The position numbers and the translations under genes were made by a program. From Ulva prolifera (taxonomy: Eukaryota > Chlorophyta > Ulvophyceae > Ulvales > Ulvaceae), in contig CM041199.1 of the NCBI GenBank assembly GCA_023078555.1, positions 7,445,315 through 7,509,314 on the forward strand: a stretch of 64,000 nt of DNA, given 5' to 3'. Shown here piece after piece: positions 1 through 10,200 of the stretch. The first letter of the stretch is position 1; every line of letters begins with the position of its first letter. The notes under the pieces were generated by a model. That model did no database searches. It was not told the DNA's origin and saw nothing but the letters and a program-made list of their open reading frames with translations.

Positions 1-298
1 CAGCGGCGGGGTGGAGCAGCGCGTACGCGGCATCAGCCACTGCATCGCACAGCCGCACGTAGTCCGGCCTGTACTCATCTTTGTGCCCAAGCTGGTCCAG
101 AACAAACGCGATTGCGGTCAAAGCGGGGCGCTGCAGGAGCTGCAGCAGCCTGCTTCTGTTGTCGTCTGGAGGCCAGGCGCCCGTGGCCTGGGCCTTGGCG
201 ACCAGCCACGGAATTGATTTTGCAACATTCCATCCGGCTGCTTCTTGAAGGAACACCGGCGCAATCTGCCCCTGCTTGTCACCGTCCTGACCAGACAT
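1..298 (-). CDS. NLR type B gene, N-terminal part only (copy B')
   Basis: The minus-strand frame starts at the ATG at 298-296 (MSGQDGDKQGQIAPVFLQEA) and stays open to the window edge, about 99 codons. It matches residues 1-99 of the complete B gene at 18159-21215 with scattered substitutions and no indel, including the NVAKSIPWLVAKAQATGAWP stretch and the FVLDQLGHKDEYRPDYVRLC stretch. The NB-ARC and LRR parts would lie left of the window. The region is helical in character and I cannot assign it to TIR, CC or RPW8. The start is chosen because it aligns with the B start and the homology weakens upstream. Whether the rest of the gene is intact cannot be seen. Confidence 0.8.
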   Translation of the reverse strand, partial: MSGQDGDKQGQIAPVFLQEAAGWNVAKSIPWLVAKAQATGAWPPDDNRSRLLQLLQRPALTAIAFVLDQLGHKDEYRPDYVRLCDAVADAAYALLHPAA

Positions 299-2274
299 AC
301 TGTGCAACAAGACCTGCAGCTTGCAGCCCCTCAGAACAGGAAGGATACAGCGGTAGGTTACCATGGTCAGCACATGTGCATAGAGTGTGTGCACACCTAC
401 GTAAGCTTGTGTCACTGGACTCCTCCTCTGATGCTTGAAAACGATAAAAAAATTCAGCGCCGCTAGTCTTGTCAAGTCCAGGGAGCTGGGGCTAGTGAGC
501 AGCACCTGAGGCTGCGATGAGAGATACCTGCATCACGCTGCCATTGATCATGCACAGCACTGTGAGCTGGGGTTGGCAAGCCTTGGCGAGAATTTGCAGC
601 GCTACAATTTACAGGCGGGATTCGTTTTGGGCACCACAAGAGCTGCAACATCACCACAACAGCATCTCTAGAGATGGAATCATTGTGTAAAAGGATGCAG
701 GGATTCTATTGCCGAAGCGTTGTGTCAACAAGTAGCGCGACGACCACTGTGCTGCATGATAGATTTCGTTCAGGGTTGACAGGCTACTCCAGCATCAATA
801 ATTGCGTGATTCGTGCATTCGTTAGGCTGTACCGTCAAGGTGTCATCTGGAGCAGTACCGATCCAACTTGGCTTAGGCCGAACACCACATCAATCAGCCT
901 GGACTGCTGACACCCAGACATCAGTGAACCAGAAGCTTCGCTAACTGCTGCAGATCTAGACATGACGGCTTGAAGCATCATTGCACGTAAACAAAGGTCA
1001 CCACTCTGAAACCCTTTTATGGTGAGCTGACCATGCCATATGATATCCAGTGGATGACACACACCTGGGCTGATCTGCAGATGTGTACGCGCGGATCTTC
1101 AGTCTATATGTAGCTTGCCTTGAATGGATGGTCGTGTAGAAGGGTTCTTGTCATGCGGGGGCGTCGCTCTGGGAGCGGGCATATGGTGGAGGATCTCCTG
1201 GTGGAGGGCTTTTGCTAGCCAGGCTGCGCTGCTTCAGCTTGACAGGGTGAGCTTCGCTGGCGAGTGTGCCGCTGCACTGATCACCGGTCGTGTTGTGCTT
1301 GCTGCGAATTGCTGACTGAGATCAGCCCATTGGGGGGCGTCTCTGGTGGCACTTCACCGGCAGAATATGTGGTGCTACCCTGCTGGGGGGCGGCGGGTCC
1401 TGCAGGGCTGTGAGGACAGGCTCCGCCAAACGAGGTTCACCCAACGCGAATGATAAATGGCAAAACCTCAATCAGGGTGGAGCTCAGATTGGATTCGTGT
1501 CTGCCTGCACACAAGTGGGTCAAGGCACCGCAATGGGTGTGCAACCCGGCTGCCCCAGGCCGGTATTCCGCGAACAAAGCCATGCGTGCCCAAACAATGT
1601 CCAGACGAGGACGCGAGGCTTAGACTATGCAGATGTTCAATATACCGCACGTATACAATGTATATTATACATGCTGCCATGCGCACTGGAGCTCCTCATC
1701 CACACTTTAGCGCGCTCATGCACACAAGGTGCCGTGTCGGGCTGGCCGGTAGCGGACACTACAAAAGGGTGCATGATGACGTGGGTGTTGGGCGAAGTGG
1801 CGGGAGTGGCTGCGCAACTTGACTACAGCCAGTCCGTGGAGAGCTTAGGAGTGGCCGGCGCCGGCGCACACACAATCTAGCTGGAAACAGCATCTGCTCT
1901 CTATGAGATTATGTTGGGCCGAAAGAATGCTGTGGAAAGAGACGTGGATGGAAGCTGTCTGCGGAGCTCTGTCAGGTCGGGTCTGGGAATAGGGGGCGTC
2001 AGTGTATACTTCTGTAACTTCTACGGGGTGGCAGGCGCAGATGCTCAGTAGACACAGAGCCAGTGAAGAAGGGAATATGTGTCAAATCATCATTTTGTGG
2101 CTCCATGACCGAGCGATAGTTCCCACGAGGGTGAGTGGGAGCGTTACAAAAACACACTGCCCAGCTAGCAAGGCTACGATTAAAGCAGCATGGCTCAAGT
2201 CGCATGCAGCTCCGTGCCGCCCAGCATGGCTTCGCGTCGATCTGAGATGTAAATTCCCGAATGTGGTCCCATAA
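299..2274. other. Intergenic spacer, diverged copy of 21216-22300 plus 24580-25145
   Basis: No gene is supported here. The sequence follows the spacer upstream of B1 with many substitutions and indels, for example 1490-1570 with 22090-22160 and 1740-1850 with 24600-24710. Between those two blocks about 2.3 kb present in the other copies (22300-24580) is absent here. Confidence 0.6.
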
Positions 2275-2727
2275 GGCCGTGTTTAGTGGCGAGCGGTCAC
2301 ATTGGCGGTCACATGCTATGTGACCGATCACATTGCCTGCCGCGTTTAGTGGCGAGTAGTGCAACAAATATGAACTGCTCCTTGACTGCAGACACCGCTT
2401 TGAAACACCTTCATACCACTCTTACACTTCATCCTGCATGTCTTCGGTGCTACATGATGTCCAGTGGTGTCTCGCGATGGAGCGGACGATGTGATCTGGG
2501 TCGCGACCGCGAATGTGACCTGGCCATGCGATCCCGGAATGTGCCCCCCACGGTCGTTCACATTGACAGGTCACATCACGGATCGACAAATAACTCCCGA
2601 ACAACATCGAACCAAGACAAACGAACAATGCAGCAATATTTAAAACATGTTTCTGAGTAACTTTCATGCCTCGGTCGTGCTTTTTACGATTTTTTTGTTT
2701 GCCGGTCACGCTCCACTAAACACGGCC
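2275..2727. mobile_element. Tourist-like MITE (PIF/Harbinger family), non-autonomous
   Basis: The ends form terminal inverted repeats: GGCCGTGTTTAGTGG at 2275 and CCACTAAACACGGCC ending at 2727. A 3-bp TAA duplication flanks them (2272-2274 and 2728-2730). TWA target duplications and GGCC-TGTTTAG-like ends are typical of plant Tourist elements. The interior has many GTGACC/GGTCAC motifs in both orientations and no transposase frame. The paralogous spacer at 25141-25152 reads CCCATCAGTGACC across the same point, which is an empty site, so this element inserted after the two copies separated. Confidence 0.85.
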
Positions 2728-2730
2728 TAA

Positions 2731-3507
2731 GTGACCATCGATGGGCAAGGCACCAGGCCTGGTTGTAAACTGCACTCAAGGAGTGGAGCAGGACCAATCC
2801 TATAGGACAAGCGACTGTATTTGCATCGCAAACACAATGCTGTACATATAAATCATATTCAGCAATGGAAAAATGCGAATGCGATGAAGTACGTGCGAGC
2901 GAGTTGGATGGTGACAGCAACGTTAACGGTATCCTCTTGAGGCTGCAATACCAGCTCCCTATCCAAGCAAGAATTTGGAAAAAAAGGCGCTTAGGCTACT
3001 GTTTTTAGCCGTAGCCATGAGTCGTACCCTTTGGGGCTGGCCGTCGTTGAGCTTTTCTTGTTGCCTCGCTTCTCTTGCATCAGCGCTCATCGCTATGAGA
3101 AGATGCAAATTCACAAACATGCAGACGACACTGATTGACAGGCATGGACATGACGCCATCAACTGACTCGTGACATATTGGCAGAGTCGCCGATCAAGCA
3201 TCAGGCATCTGCACGGCTGGTGGTTAGGACCGCGAAGACAGAAAGCGACGCGTCAGGACCGCCTTTTGCGAGTACAGTTGATGACGGCGCGCCCGGCGCG
3301 GCTGCCCGTACAACGCCAGGGCCATGCAAACTTGCGCATCAAGGAGGGCGGATCTGCACCGACTCTGGCCACTTGGCGTTGCACATATTCACGCGGCTCG
3401 TAGTCGCAGTGTTACATGGATTAACTCGATCGGAGAGCCTCGCATGCACAGTGGCAGTGTGACACTGCTAGCTGCAGTGTCTCTCGTGTCGAGCAGCAGA
3501 GCTTCAA
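2731..3507. other. Spacer, diverged copy of about 25145-25830
   Basis: No gene is supported. The text tracks 25145-25830 (for example 3001-3080 with 25430-25500, near GTCGTACCCTTTTGGGGCT) at moderate identity with indels. The same stretch has a third, more diverged relative near 38580-39010. Confidence 0.5.
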
Positions 3508-4272
3508 GTTAACGTGAATGAATGCGCCGAGGCGGGCAGCACCGCGAACGAAGCAAGCAGAGCAAGCACACACCCAGACACCCACGCAACACACACACAC
3601 GCACACAGAATCCACCACGCGCCCAGAATTCGACGTCGCATCATGTCGCACTCCAGTGATATGGCCGCTAGCGCTAGACCACTGGACCCAAGCTTGCACG
3701 TCGCGAGGGTCCAGTGGTAAAGCGGCCACATCACTGGAGTGCCACACATCAGAATCTGCGGCCACATCAGAGTCTGCGGCCACCCACCGATGGCCGCTGA
3801 CTCCAGCTTGGCCGGGTCCGCTGGGCGTGCGGGATGCCTTCGTTGGCATGTGCAGGGACTGCGGAGGCGGCTTGGGCGCTGCATCGTCCTGGGTACGGTG
3901 CGGCGTGGGCCGGTGGGGCTGCGTGGCGGTGTGCCGGGCTGGCGTGGCTCTGGGGGTGGGCTGGGGCGGCCCCCGGCAATCGGGCGGCCGGGATGGGCGG
4001 CCTCGGGCAGCGGTGTGTTGGGCGCGGCCCTGTCGTGCAGCTGCGGGCGTTGCGGCGTTGGGGGTTGTGTTGTGCGTGGGCCGTGGGGTCTGTGCGTGCG
4101 TGTGTGGGTGTGTGGGTGTGTGCTTGGCGGTCTGCGGGTCTGTGTCGTTTGCTGCGCGCGTGTTGGGTTTTCTGGGCGTGGTGGGTGTTGCGTGCGTGGG
4201 TGTCGGGGTTTTTGCTTCGTCTGCTTGCTTCTTTCGCGGTGCTGCCCGCCTTGCTGCCTTTGTCCTTGTAAC
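3508..4272. mobile_element. TIR-bearing repeat of a TGTTACAAGGAC family, non-autonomous
   Basis: The right end reads GCGGTGCTGCCCGCCTTGCT followed shortly by TTTGTCCTTGTAACA (ending at 4272). Its reverse complement matches the left end at about 3508-3570 (GGCGGGCAGCACCGCG, then AAGCAAGCAGA), although the outermost left bases are worn. The left interior is CA-rich and the right interior is G/GT-rich. A 91-bp palindrome sits inside. The frames seen across it are low-complexity and no transposase is visible. The matching spacer near 25830-25880 lacks this block, so it is an insertion in this copy. I could not define a target-site duplication. Confidence 0.5.
3650..3740. repeat. 91-bp imperfect palindrome (foldback)
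   Basis: The left arm ACTCCAGTGATATGGCCGCT...CCACTGGACCC is mirrored by GGGTCCAGTGG...AGCGGCCACATCACTGGAGT, with a short centre around 3694-3706. It would form a strong hairpin and may be a tiny foldback element nested in the larger TIR repeat. Confidence 0.7.
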
Positions 4273-5340
4273 ACATCAGAATCTCAGACCACTACACACG
4301 TGTGGGTACCCACGCCCAGACCCACACACGCACCCAAACAGACACACACCGCCCCACACACACCCACGCAGCACCCCACATTTGGGGATGTGTGTGGTTG
4401 CGTGGTTACGTAGCTGTGTGGCTGTGGCTGGCGCGGGTGCTGCCATTGCGTGGGTGTGTTAGTGTGTGCTGCTTGTGGCTCATTACGTGGGGTTTGTTGC
4501 GTGGTGTGCGTTCCTCTGGTTGTTGCTCGCGGTGCTACCTGCCTTGCTTGCTTTGTCCTTGTAACACAGCACCCCACACCACAACGCCCGTCCCCGCACA
4601 AATGGGCCGCGCCCGACGAGGCGCCGCCCGAGGCCCCCTGTCCGCGCCGCCCGACTGCTGGGGGCCTCCCCAGCCTCAAACCCCACCCCACCCCCAGACC
4701 CACAGCGCACCCTGGCAGCCTGACGTGTAGCCGAGATCTGGAGGGCGAGAGGACAACCTTCACAAGCAGAAGATGACCAAAGACCGGTCTTGTGAAGGCC
4801 TGCTCTCCCTCGGCAGCCAGGCACGGACCAGCGTGAAAGACACTGCATGCAGTGGCATGCATCTCCGGACTGACACACAAACAAGGGATTAAGGGAGTGC
4901 GGGAGTGTGGGTGTAGCTATGGGGCCAGCGCTGAGATGGTGAGTCGGAGCTATCCGGGGTGTTACAAGGACATAGGCAGCGAGGCGGGCAGCACCGCGAA
5001 AGAGCTATCCGGGGTGCGTGTGCGTTTGAGGTCACTGAGGTGTGTTATCTCAGAGATGAGATTCAAGGACAAAGCAAGGCAGGTAGCACCGCGGGCAACA
5101 AGGGGCACCACACACCCACGCAATCAGCACGCAATCAGCAACACGCAGCACACACCAACACACCCGTTCAACGTCAGCACCCACTGAGGTGTGTTTGTCT
5201 GTGGTGCTGTGCTGGGGTGCCGTGGTCGGGTTCAACGTGGGTCGACGCCGGTTGTCATGACTGCATCGGTGGCGTTGGCGTACTTGTTCTTTGCCCTGGC
5301 GGTGCTACCGGCAACTCCGACTTCATCCCTGTGACACAAA
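4273..5340. repeat. Cluster of further TGTTACAAGGAC-family ends and CA/GT-rich low-complexity DNA
   Basis: Family ends recur at 4528-4567 (GCGGTGCTACCTGCC ... TCCTTGTAACAC), 4959-5003 (GTTACAAGGACATAGG ... GGGCAGCACCGCGAAAG), 5065-5095 (AAGGACAAAGCAAGG ... GTAGCACCGCG) and 5295-5337. The C-rich stretch 4570-4725 is an inverted, diverged copy of the G-rich stretch 3940-4120, so the cluster contains large inverted repeats. The short block 4755-4790 (CTTCACAAGCAGAAGATGACC) is ordinary spacer shared with 25877-25900. Confidence 0.5.
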
Positions 5341-7045
5341 ACCAAGTGCCAGTCGAGCAGTCGTCAACTGCAGCTGGTATGATTGTTGCAGTCGATCGCT
5401 AAGCCAGCGGTGTCGATCTTGCGAGGTGATCGCAGCGCGAGGCGTTCTCGTGAGCATGCCGCACTTATGCAGGCTTTGTTATCGTCCGCAGTGAAGTTGC
5501 AACGCGTTCGAGTGTGAGGCCCAGCAAGGTGCCCTCAAGCTACTAGCGCAGTGCCTTCACGCCACAACCGGTCACTGGTCACTGGTCAGCGCTGCCACAT
5601 GGCATTGCCATCGTAAGCGAATGCAGCCGCTGACGTTGAGATGCGTGTTTACATCATTTGGATGGACCTGCCGAATAGTGGGAGATCAATATGCTGTGTG
5701 CTACTCATGTGATGGACTTTTCGGATGTACCGAGATACGGCGCTGTAGCGCCCGTCGTCTCTTCCGCCATGAGTGGCACTTGCTCCACTGTCATACATCA
5801 TGTGAAATGAACTTCAGGAAATCAAGCAGTGCAACGGACATAGCTGCATTAGACAGGCACTGCAAATGTTCTCCAGTGCAGGCAGGCTTGCTTGCTGTGT
5901 GGCAGACCGGCGAAACTACATGGTACTCGTCTCATTGCCAAATCAACGTGTCCTGAAGTGGGACAGGAATGTGCGTGTATGTGTTCCATATCCAGAAGCC
6001 GTCCGCCAATGAACGAGGCTACAGGCATTGCACCGAGCAATCGAGGGGCTGTGCATCCAGACACTGCTGTACCTGCAAATCTGCTGCCAACCTCCACGGC
6101 GACGAGATCAAGCCAAAGTCCACGCACTCATTGACAGCGTCCTCAACATCATAACGCGGGAAACAGTAAACATGTTGTGCCTGTCCACATGCAAACTACT
6201 GCTTCGGAATCGACAGAGGCACACAAGTCAATCACAGTCACTTGTAATCATCGCTGGTGAGCAGTGAGAGCTACGTCTGAGCTGCTGCCATTTTGCATCG
6301 GTCAGGTGAACTTGTCCCAACATCCATCTCTGCAGTAAAGTATATGTGTGCTTGAAAGGCACACTGCTCTGATCACCATTATATTCTTACATGAAAACAA
6401 GAAAGCAGTCGTAGATTCTCATGATCACAGCAGTGATGGCCAGCAACGCTGATGCTCCCGCAAATAAATAATTCTCTTGAACTATATATCCTCAAACAAC
6501 CGTCCGCACTTTGATATGTTTGCAGCTGCCAGTGCCGTCATACTGTGACATTCATCAGAACTGCCATTGACCGATGGTGACAGTGCAACATAGTATCCTT
6601 TGAGAACTTATATACTGGCCATGGCGACTACGCACTCGGGGCACATCGAAAACACATGCTTCAGATGAATGCATACTGCATGGAGCTGGATCCAATACAT
6701 CTATGTCGGAGTCGCCGATTCTGCACAGAAATGCGGGCTTGAAGCTGGAAATGCCTAATGAGCATCGACTACACCTGAAATACCACGAGCTCGGTTGATG
6801 TTCTCACTGTGATGCACAGATACAAACAGTTCTGCAGCAGCTTTACATGCACATGAGATGGCAGGCAGACTACACATACAGCACTCTGCATCAGCAGACA
6901 TGTTCATCAAATGTCGTGCCAAGAAACCACGTGTACACACCGTACATGTACCTGCAACAGTGATCACTTCAAGCTTCAGCAGTCAAAGGGGCCTTGCAGG
7001 CTGTCTCGTATGTCCAGAAGGTGTTCTCTGTACAACCAGCGGCAG
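5341..7045. other. Spacer downstream of A1, diverged copy of about 26250-27780
   Basis: No gene is supported. The text matches 26250-27780 with frequent substitutions and indels. Short open frames occur but are not conserved between the copies. Confidence 0.5.
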
Positions 7046-7262
7046 TCAAGATAGCTGCCATTCTGCCAGCTGTGCAATGGACACATGATTATGCGTATGC
7101 ATAGCTGTAGGTATGAGCGCCCGTAGGTACATACTCAGCAGGATTGAACTACAGCAAATTCGTACTTCTGTGGTTGCAGCAGATGGTAGGTCTGCACCTG
7201 GATCCACGTCCACAAGCGTCAACCCTGAAGACGACCCCGGCCTCCGCAAGAGTGCTGCTGCA
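7046..7262 (-). other. Conserved block just 3' of gene A1, possible exon
   Basis: This stretch aligns to 27783-28048 without indels over about 200 bases, unlike the rest of the spacer. One minus-strand frame is open in both copies (GADLP, EVRICCS, LIPTAMH and HVSIA are shared). Another frame, shared up to a common stop, shows about half its codon differences as silent. It could be a 3' exon of gene A or a conserved untranslated region. No known domain is recognisable. Confidence 0.25.
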
Positions 7263-7272
7263 GGTATATGTA

Positions 7273-10200
7273 TCACGAAGTTGATTTGCTTGTCCCGATG
7301 GCCCCCTTCAAGTTCTTGAAGATTCCAGGTCTGGGCTTGGGCGCTTGCAGGTCATTGGCCTTTTCTTCAAAATTCCACAAAGAATTTTTACCAAGTGAAA
7401 CTACCATTACGGAATTGAGCACAAGATTCTGCAGCCGGAAGCAATGATTGACACCCTTTGGCAGGCTCTTCATACCCTTGCACCCCATCAGGTCCAGCCG
7501 TGCGAGCTGGAGGCACATTCCAATGCACTCTGGAAGCCCTTGCACCTCTTTGCAGCCAGAGAGGTTCACTTCTGTCAGAAACGTGCAGACGCCGATGCAG
7601 TCCTGCAGATCTTCCATGCTGCTACAATCCTTCAGGTTCAGATGTGCCAGCTGCGTGCACAGCCGGATCGAAGGTGGCAGCCTTTCAATCTCTGAACACC
7701 CCTCGAGGTCAAGGTGTGTCAGCTGACTGCAGTTGCCCCAGCAATCGGGTACGCTCTGCAGCCTGCTGCAGCCACTGAGCTTGATGTGAACAAGCGCTTC
7801 TCCGATGTACCCGTGGAGCTGCTCCATGGCGCACTGGCCGCACCCAGCGAGGTTGAGGTACGCCAGGTGGCTGCCAATGGTCTTGGCCGTTGGCAGCTGT
7901 CGCAGCTGTGAACACATGCTCAGGTCGAGATGTGTCAGCTGAGAACAGCAGCCCAGGCCCTCGGGAAGTGTCATCAGCTTGGGACAATTCTGAAGGCTCA
8001 GGTGTGCTAGCATATTGAGATTGTCGAGGGCCACTGTCAGCTTGGACATTTCAGCACACCGGCTGAGGTCGAGATGCGTCACCATTCCGAGGTTGAGGGC
8101 TGTGATCCGTGTCAGCCCTTGACTTGTCTGCAGCTGAGTGCTACAGGCGCTGAGATCGAGATGCTCGAGAAGGGGCCACCCGGGCTCGCTCTGCGGGAGC
8201 TGCTTCAGCTTTGCACACCTACTTAAGTCAAGGTGAGTCAGCCTGGACAGACTGATCACGAAAGTTGGGACCTCTGTGATGAGCAGCCCGGCAAGGCTGA
8301 CGTGCCTCAGGCTGTTGACTTCCGGAAGTGTGGCTAGCTCCAAAGCTGTACAATCACTGATGTTCAGGTTCACTAGCGCGATGCATTTCCCGATTTCTGC
8401 AGGCAGCTGTGTCAGAGCGCTGCACGCACTCAGGCAGAGGTGCTTCAATAGTTTGCAGCAGTTGATGGTATCTGGCAGAGATGCCAGGCTGGAACACCCA
8501 CGCATGTCAAGGTGGGTCAGAGCCGTCAATTCGTCAATGAATTCTGGCATCCCGGTCGACCCATTCGATTGTGGTGCGAGGGCAGAACATCGTCTGAGGT
8601 CTAGGTGCTCAAGCTTGGTGCATTTGTTGATGCCGTCTGGCAGCTGCTGCAGTTGCGTGCACTTGCTGAGGCCGAGTCGAATGAGGCTGATACACTGTTC
8701 AATACTGCATGGGAGCTGCTGCAGGGCTGAACACTCGCTGAGGTCAAGATCAGCCAGGACCTTGCAGTCTCCTAGGCGCTCTGGGAGCTTCTGCAGCCTG
8801 GTGCAGGTTCTGAGATGGAGATACAGCAGCTGGGAGCAGTCACCGATGCACTCCGGCAGCCACTTGAGGCTCACACACCCGCTGAGGTCGACATGCAGCA
8901 GCTGGCGGGCGGGCAGCAGGCGATTCAGCAGGATGCGGGGGTCGCGATCTCCTGCCAGGCACAGGGAATTGAGAAGGAATAGATCGCCTTTGACTGGCAC
9001 CTCGTCATCCTGGCAAGGTGGGGCTGCCCCGTTGCGCGGCAGCGGGAATGCGAAGTTCAGCAATTGTACCTTTTCAGGCCAGTCGGAAGCTTTGAAGTTG
9101 TCCTCGATGCTGTTTGGCTGCGCAGGCCTGATAATGCAAGCCTGCAGGTTCCCTCGCAGCTTCTTTTCTTTCAAATTCTTTTTGCAGAAGGGCTGCATCG
9201 CTTTCACCGGGCACCTGGCACAGCTATCGTGCAGGCTGAGATACCGTACAGTCTGATCATCTGGTGAGGTGGCCATTCCAGGGAAGCAGCGAGTGACCTT
9301 GCACTCCTCACCTCCCTCAGAGGTGTGAGCAAGTCGCAGGGCGAGGCGGTGCAGGATGGGGTGCAGAGAGTACCGACGGCGGCCGCTGGCAGGGGACACG
9401 AGTTCACACAACAGGCTGCAGTCCACAAGCGTATGCAGCTTGCGTCCGGCCGAGGCGACGCTCGCAGGCACATGCAGCGGAGCATGCGTGGCAAACAGGT
9501 GCAGCAGGGTGGTCTCAGGGACACAGTGTCCTTGCGGAAAGGCCGCACAGGCAATGAAGCAGTCCCTCACAGAAGGGAGAAGGCCGGTGACGATATTTTT
9601 ACATTCCTCGGATGTTGAGTCCGTGCCGTCTTTCACAACCAGCTGCAGATCTTCGTATTTTTTGAGCCGCGCGTCTCTTGTGTGTCTGTTCTGGATAAAC
9701 ACAGCCAGGTGCCGCACCGCTCCGGGATTGCCACCGCATGCATCAACCTGCGGTGTCAAATCTGAAGACGTCTTGGCATCGCAGGCCATTAGATCTTCAG
9801 GTGCACTTGACTTGGCCAACTTGACTGCCGCATCGTGTGGGCTGGTCTGAAACCGCAACTCTAGGAGTCCTCGCTGGAGGGCAAGTGAGGCAGCCTCCCT
9901 GGTGACTTGGAATGCATGGTGGTGAAACAGTTGCAGCGCGTGCTGGTTGCTCAAGCACGGCACCTCGACAACCTCAAGCTGGCGCAGTGAATCGGATTGC
10001 TGGCCATCACCGTGGCACAGCGGCAGCAGGGTGCTCCGCTGCCGAGTGGTCACCAGCAGCCGGCTGCCGCCCCCGGCCTGGTCTGAGGACGTCACAAAGT
10101 TCAGGCTTTTCACAATGGAAGTAGTCGAACTGACATTATGCCTCACATCATCAAGGACGAGCAAAACCTTGAGCTTGTGCTTCATGACACGCTGCTGCAT

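Noticed and set aside
3504-4462. Frames of 224-314 codons rich in Thr/His/Pro or Gly/Val/Cys
   Set aside because: They arise from CA/GT- and G-rich repeat DNA, are open on both strands, and have no domain.
8276-9256. Plus-strand frame of 326 codons opposite the A1 LRR
   Set aside because: It is antisense to a well-supported NLR coding region with intact LRR pattern; the twin at 29067-30047 is the same effect.
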